Source: Rhodoferax sp. (lineage in GTDB: Bacteria; Pseudomonadota; Gammaproteobacteria; Burkholderiales; Burkholderiaceae_C). From it: a stretch of 8,777 nucleotides of DNA. A model generated the notes under the pieces. The model saw nothing but the letters and a program-made list of their open reading frames with translations, searched no databases and was not told where the DNA came from. The stretch is from positions 1 through 8,777 of the forward strand of contig JALNWC010000084.1 in the NCBI GenBank assembly GCA_023231075.1, read 5' to 3'. The position numbers and the translations under genes are program-made. Of this stretch, positions 6,176-8,777 are shown piece by piece; the first letter of the stretch is position 1; every line of letters starts with the position of its first letter.

Positions 6176-7029
6176 TTCAAGGCCTCGGCGAATTCATGCG
6201 CGACCCGCAACAGATTTTGCGGATAATTTTCCGCCAGCGGGTCCACTGCCACCACCCGGGCACCGATGGCCGCGGCAACAGTTTCGGCGGTGCGCCGGCT
6301 GAACTGGGTCTGCACGAAGATGACCCGCGCGTCCTCCCGCTTGCCGAGATCGATCACGCGCACGAGCGCCTTGGCCCCCGGCTCCTTGCCCTCGGCCTCG
6401 ATCGGAATTTGACGCAGTCCGTAGTCGCTCGCGAAGTAGCCCCAGGACGGATGAAATACCAGAAAGGACTTGCCTTTTGCCGACATCAGGAGGGCCCGGA
6501 CATCCCGGTCCAGCGCGTCCAACTCGGCGATGAACGCACGATAGTTCAATTCGTAGTCGCCACGGTGGGCGGGGTCGGTCTCGATCAGGGCATCGCGGAT
6601 GCTTGTCGCCATGATCTTCACCCGCAGCGGGCTGGTCCAGATGTGCGGATCGGTGCCGGCATCCTCGCCTCTCGGGCCGGTCAGAGGCAGCAGCGCGATA
6701 CCGCGCTGCATGGGCACCACGCGCAAGGCAGGGTGCGCGGCCTGGATGCGCGTCATCCAGGTGTCCTCGAACGCCACCCCGATGGAAAAATAAAACCGCG
6801 CCTGGGACAGCGCCGTCATCTGCCGCGGCGTCGGCTCGTAGGTTGCCGGACTCTGCCCGGAGCCCACCATGACTGAAACCACAACCTGCTCGCCGCCAAC
6901 GCGTTCGACAAAATACTTCTGCGGCAGGATGCTGACGAACACCGGCAGCGGCGCGGAGGCTGACGCAGCGCCCGCCTGCAAGGCCCCGAGCGCGACCACA
7001 AACGCGATGATCTTGGCAAATGTCCCCAC
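6172..7029 (-). CDS. Metal ABC transporter periplasmic binding protein (cluster A-I, ZnuA/TroA-like)
   Basis: This 285-residue exported protein has a clear signal peptide (MGTFAKIIAFVVALGALQAG, likely cut after A-S-A at about 26). There is no lipobox Cys, so it should be free in the periplasm. The cluster A-I fold is shown by the family blocks T-Y-E-P-T-P-R-Q-M, D-P-H-I-W, V-F-H-P-S-W-G-Y-F and A-V-D-P-L-A-E-N-Y. Expected metal ligands are His129, His193 and Asp263. The first His of classical ZnuA/MntC (in P-H-T-Y-E-P) is Ala62 here, and the long His-rich loop of ZnuA is missing. The substrate is thus uncertain: Zn, Mn or Fe(II). The start is GTG at 7029, 3 nt after and in frame with the methyltransferase stop, with an AAGGGTGG site upstream. 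Confidence 0.9.
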   Translation of the reverse strand: MGTFAKIIAFVVALGALQAGAASASAPLPVFVSILPQKYFVERVGGEQVVVSVMVGSGQSPATYEPTPRQMTALSQARFYFSIGVAFEDTWMTRIQAAHPALRVVPMQRGIALLPLTGPRGEDAGTDPHIWTSPLRVKIMATSIRDALIETDPAHRGDYELNYRAFIAELDALDRDVRALLMSAKGKSFLVFHPSWGYFASDYGLRQIPIEAEGKEPGAKALVRVIDLGKREDARVIFVQTQFSRRTAETVAAAIGARVVAVDPLAENYPQNLLRVAHEFAEALK

Positions 7030-7032
7030 AAA

Positions 7033-7668
7033 TCAGCCCACCCTTGTTGCCGCGACGACCACGAACGAGCATTGACCGCGCCCTGTCCGCAAAGGTTCGA
7101 TCTCCCGCGTCTCGGGTAAGGGATGCGCGAGTGTCTGACCCCAAGCGCCAATCGTGAAGCCGGTTTCCAGCAGGAGCTGCGCCACCTCGTCAGCGGAATA
7201 GAAAGTGGCTTCGCGGTAAAACACACTCTCTTCCTGATGCAGCAAATAATTTTGCCCCAGGGCGCTTTCCCGGTCGATGAAGCCGATCACCAGGCGCCCG
7301 CCCGGCTTGAGCACCCTGCGCGCCTCGGCAAGCATACGCGCGGGCGAGTCCACGAAGCAGAGGGTAGTCACCACCAAGGCATGGTCGAAGCTGCCGTCTG
7401 CGAAAGGCAGGTGTTCAGCCACGCCTTCCACGACCTCGATGCCGCGTGCAGCGGCGTGAACCAGCATAGCAGGCGAGGGATCCACGCCCACCTGCACCCC
7501 CAGCGGCGCGGCAAAGCGGCCGCTGCCCACCCCGATCTCGATTCCCCATCCCTCCCAGGGCACGAACGGGCGCAGGGCGAGAAGTTCCGAGATATAGGCA
7601 AGCTCATGCTTTTCAAACCACGCCTCATAGCGCTGATGGTGAGTCTCGAAGGGGGCAACTCTAGGCAT
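7033..7668 (-). CDS. Class I SAM-dependent methyltransferase (Methyltransf_11 type), substrate unknown
   Basis: This 211-residue soluble protein begins MPRVAPFETHHQRYEAWFEK. It has a Rossmann-type SAM site: motif I I-E-I-G-V-G-S-G-R-F (43-52), acidic Asp63 in G-V-D-P-S-P-A-M-L, motif II-like A-E-H-L-P-F-A-D-G-S-F-D (84-95), and the E-A-R-R-V-L-K-P-G-G-R-L-V-I-G-F strand-turn (115-130). It looks intact and active; the acceptor cannot be predicted. I use the ATG at 7668, which has GGAGG 9 nt upstream. That start overlaps the stop of an aminotransferase remnant, suggesting the two were once a coupled pair. It is the first gene of the metal operon, so a role tied to metal uptake is possible but only inferred from position. 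Confidence 0.85.
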   Translation of the reverse strand: MPRVAPFETHHQRYEAWFEKHELAYISELLALRPFVPWEGWGIEIGVGSGRFAAPLGVQVGVDPSPAMLVHAAARGIEVVEGVAEHLPFADGSFDHALVVTTLCFVDSPARMLAEARRVLKPGGRLVIGFIDRESALGQNYLLHQEESVFYREATFYSADEVAQLLLETGFTIGAWGQTLAHPLPETREIEPLRTGRGQCSFVVVAATRVG

Positions 7669-7792
7669 GGCACAGCACCTCCGGCAGTGCTTCGACAAAC
7701 CGTTTGTTGTCTTCAGGCCAGGCCGTAGTGACACGCATATGGCCTGGACCGAGCATTGGGTCGTTGAGCGGCTTGATTAGAGTCCCCCGCCC
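7661..7792 (-). pseudogene. 3' remnant of a HisC-like (class I/II) aminotransferase gene
   Basis: An open frame of about 43 codons reads G-R-G-T-L-I-K-P-L-N-D-P-M-L-G-P-G-H, then M-R-V-T-T-A-W-P-E-D-N-K-R-F-V-E-A-L-P-E-V-L, ending at TAG (7663..7661). It resembles the extreme C-terminus of histidinol-phosphate aminotransferase-like PLP enzymes: R-G-x-x-x-R-P-L..., L-R-V-T-x-x-x-P-E-D-N-x-R-F-x-x-A-L. The rest of the gene is missing and dps occupies its place directly upstream. The frame extends into dps codons without further similarity. The PLP lysine and all other catalytic parts are absent, so no function is expected; it now forms the leader of the methyltransferase operon. Confidence 0.65.
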
Positions 7793-7804
7793 CTCAATCC
7801 TCAA
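7776..7804 (-). promoter_or_regulatory. Predicted sigma70 promoter of the methyltransferase–ABC–Feo operon
   Basis: On the minus strand there is a -35 TTGAGG (7804..7799), a 17-bp spacer and a -10 TCTAAT (7781..7776), with RNA starting near 7769, about 100 nt before the methyltransferase ATG. Matches are 4/6 and 5/6. The -35 lies inside the last codons of dps. This is the best promoter-like match in the stretch upstream of the operon, but reading through from dps is equally possible because no terminator is seen after dps. No clear Fur or FNR box lies next to it. Confidence 0.4.
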
Positions 7805-8288
7805 GCAGGCTGCGCAGCATCCAGGCGGTTTTTTCATGTACATCCAGGCGTTGAGTCAGAAGATCAGCCGTTGGTTGATCTTCCGCGGCACCGACCACCG
7901 GGAACAGCTGGCGTGCGGTGCGCGCCGTGGCTTCCTGGGCGGCAACCAAGTGGCGGATCATGTCGGTCGCCTTGGGAACGCCATCGACTTCCTTGATAGA
8001 GGCCAGTTTGACGAATGCCTTGTAGGTTCCGGGGGCCGGGTGCCCGAGCGCCCTGATGCGCTCTGCGATCATGTCCAGTGCATTCCACTGTTCGGTGTAC
8101 TGGAGCATGAACATCTGGTGCAGACTGTTGAACTGCGGTCCGGTCACGTTCCAGTGGAAGTTGTGCGTCATCAGATACAGGGTGTAGCTGTCGGCGAGCA
8201 GGCTAGACAGGCCCAGGGCAATCTTCTTGCGCTCGTCGGCACTGATGCCGATATCGATCATGGGGGCTTTGGTCAGTTTGGCGTTCAT
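7794..8288 (-). CDS. dps: Dps family mini-ferritin (DNA starvation/stationary phase protection protein)
   Basis: This 164-residue cytoplasmic protein should form a 12-subunit shell that oxidises and stores Fe(II), limiting peroxide damage. It has the Dps signature [10 protein letters not shown] (41-50) and [12 protein letters not shown] (71-82). Ferroxidase ligands by alignment are His45, His57, Asp72 and Glu76. The position four after His57, usually Asp or Glu, is Met61 here. The N-terminus is short and has only a few Lys, so DNA binding is uncertain. The start at 8288 has AAGGAAAA about 9 nt upstream and overlaps the stop of a 25-codon ORF by ATGA. There is no terminator-like hairpin behind it. 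Confidence 0.93.
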   Translation of the reverse strand: MNAKLTKAPMIDIGISADERKKIALGLSSLLADSYTLYLMTHNFHWNVTGPQFNSLHQMFMLQYTEQWNALDMIAERIRALGHPAPGTYKAFVKLASIKEVDGVPKATDMIRHLVAAQEATARTARQLFPVVGAAEDQPTADLLTQRLDVHEKTAWMLRSLLED

Positions 8289-8362
8289 GGTTGGTTTTCC
8301 TTGTAAAAATAAGTTAACCCAGCGTCGTGTCCAGCACCATCCAGTTTGATTTTGTCACCCAT
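8285..8362 (-). CDS. Possible 25-residue leader peptide translationally coupled to dps
   Basis: A small ORF starts at ATG 8362 with a strong ribosome site, AAGGAG 6 nt upstream (8374..8369). The peptide starts [12 protein letters not shown] and ends TYFYKENQP; it is polar and has no signal or membrane segment. Its TGA shares ATGA with the dps start (8288..8285), the same coupling style as the functional junctions in this window. The dps ribosome site (AAGGAAAA) lies inside its last codons. I do not recognise the peptide. It could be a small protein, or a leader whose translation opens the dps start. A chance ORF is possible given its length, but the good ribosome site and exact overlap argue against that. 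Confidence 0.5.
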   Translation of the reverse strand: MGDKIKLDGAGHDAGLTYFYKENQP

Positions 8363-8518
8363 GGCGCGCTCCTTCTTGATGGTTGGTCAGTGTGTTACAG
8401 CCAATGTTCTAGTTAAGACGGCAGCTCGTCAGGTTTGTCTACCCTCAGCAGGTCGGTAATCGTACACCAGATCGACCGGTCATGACGATTGAAAGTCTTA
8501 GCTGATTAGCAATGAACT
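8363..8518. other. Spacer upstream of the dps leader, no gene recognised
   Basis: This 156-bp stretch lies between the broken transposase and the small ORF before dps, and must contain the dps promoter if dps has its own. It contains the 8-bp palindrome GACCGGTC (8474-8481), within a looser repeat AATCGT (8458-8463) ... ACGATT (8485-8490) whose centre does not coincide with it. I find no convincing -35/-10 pair with good spacing, and no FNR or Fur box. The base composition is less GC-rich than that of the genes. Confidence 0.4.
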
Positions 8519-8777
8519 TCAGCCACCATTCGAATCGAGCCCTGCGAGTGCGGCCCACACTGCGCAGCTGCAACCAGCCTGGGTCACCGCGCCAAAGCAC
8601 GCCAAGCCGTCGGAATACACGGTGCTGCCAGCGGCCAGGCATTTGCTGGCCCAGTCTGCAATAGCTTTGAGCTTGAAGCCGGACACCGGGCTGAGCTTGA
8701 CACGCAAAGGGCGACCTTCATCGGTGAGGGAGACAGCAGCGACAAAGGCCACCTTGTTCTCGGAACCACGTCCGACC
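8519..8777 (-). pseudogene. IS1595-family (ISXO2-type DDE) transposase, broken 3' part; gene continues beyond window
   Basis: The frame enters from the right edge and reads G-R-G-S-E-N-K-V-A-F-V-A-A-V-S, then R-V-K-L-S-P-V-S-G-F-K-L-K-A-I-A-D-W-A and Y-S-D-G-L-A-C-F-G-A-V-T-Q-A-G-C. This is the core of the ISXO2-like transposase domain, with the second catalytic Asp in S-D-G. Similarity in this frame ends at Cys (about 8570), and TGA follows 16 codons later (8521..8519). The usual next block (F-x-W-V-N-T-x-L-G-N-L) and the region with the third catalytic residue are missing. A shifted frame around 8505-8550 reads A-R-F-E-W-W-L-K-F-I-A-N-Q-L, which may be a decayed form of that block. The transposase should be inactive. 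Its 5' part and the element's ends are not visible. Confidence 0.82.

Noticed and set aside
8458..8490. Inverted repeat AATCGT ... ACGATT around the palindrome GACCGGTC
   Set aside because: The centre of the outer arms (8474) and that of the inner palindrome (8477.5) differ, and the arms are only 6 bp. It may be chance, so I do not call an operator.
8363..8518. sigma70 promoter for dps
   Set aside because: Hexamer pairs such as TCGTCA-18-TACGAT or CTGACG-15-TAGAAC have poor matches or wrong spacing, and none stands out from chance.
8525..8545. TTCGAATC-containing stretch looking like a tRNA T-arm, possible attachment site
   Set aside because: The flanking bases do not pair to form a T stem, and no acceptor stem or CCA end is present. 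There is no tRNA fragment here.

Overview
The window comes from a bacterial chromosome, most likely of a GC-rich proteobacterium. The codon bias is strongly GC-rich, Shine-Dalgarno sequences are canonical, genes overlap tightly by ATGA, and a three-subunit Feo system is present. A betaproteobacterium is my guess; the species cannot be named from this sequence. Every supported gene lies on the minus strand, so transcription runs from high to low coordinates.

Right edge (8777 to about 8290): a truncated, frame-broken IS1595/ISXO2-type transposase is followed by a spacer. A possible 25-codon leader ORF then overlaps the start of dps (iron-oxidising mini-ferritin) by ATGA. Just past the dps stop is a short 3' remnant of a HisC-like aminotransferase gene. 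A sigma70-like promoter candidate sits across the end of dps and reads into this remnant.

Centre (7668 to 2034): one long, apparently single transcription unit. It encodes a class I SAM methyltransferase, a cluster A-I metal-binding periplasmic protein, an ABC ATPase, an ABC-3 family permease, FeoA, FeoB and FeoC. Most junctions are ATGA or otherwise overlapping. A metal ABC importer and a complete ferrous-iron Feo importer are therefore translationally chained. The binding protein has Ala where the first metal-ligand His of the classical zinc proteins lies.

Left part (1969 to 588): after a 149-bp gap comes a second, two-gene unit of a ferritin-like diiron protein and phosphatidylserine decarboxylase (psd), overlapping by 8 bp. 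The gap holds a perfect FNR/Anr-type palindrome (TTGAC-N4-GTCAA). It is centred exactly 41.5 bp upstream of the start site predicted from a GATACT -10 element, the geometry of a class II FNR-activated promoter.

Left edge (510 to 1): the start of an IS66-family element, with its terminal repeat (GTAAGCGCTC...), a tnpA promoter, tnpA, and the first codons of tnpB.

Taken together this is an iron/metal acquisition and storage island: import by ABC and Feo, sequestration by Dps and a ferritin-like protein, and a probable oxygen-responsive switch. It is flanked by mobile-element sequence at both ends and carries scars of rearrangement around dps.
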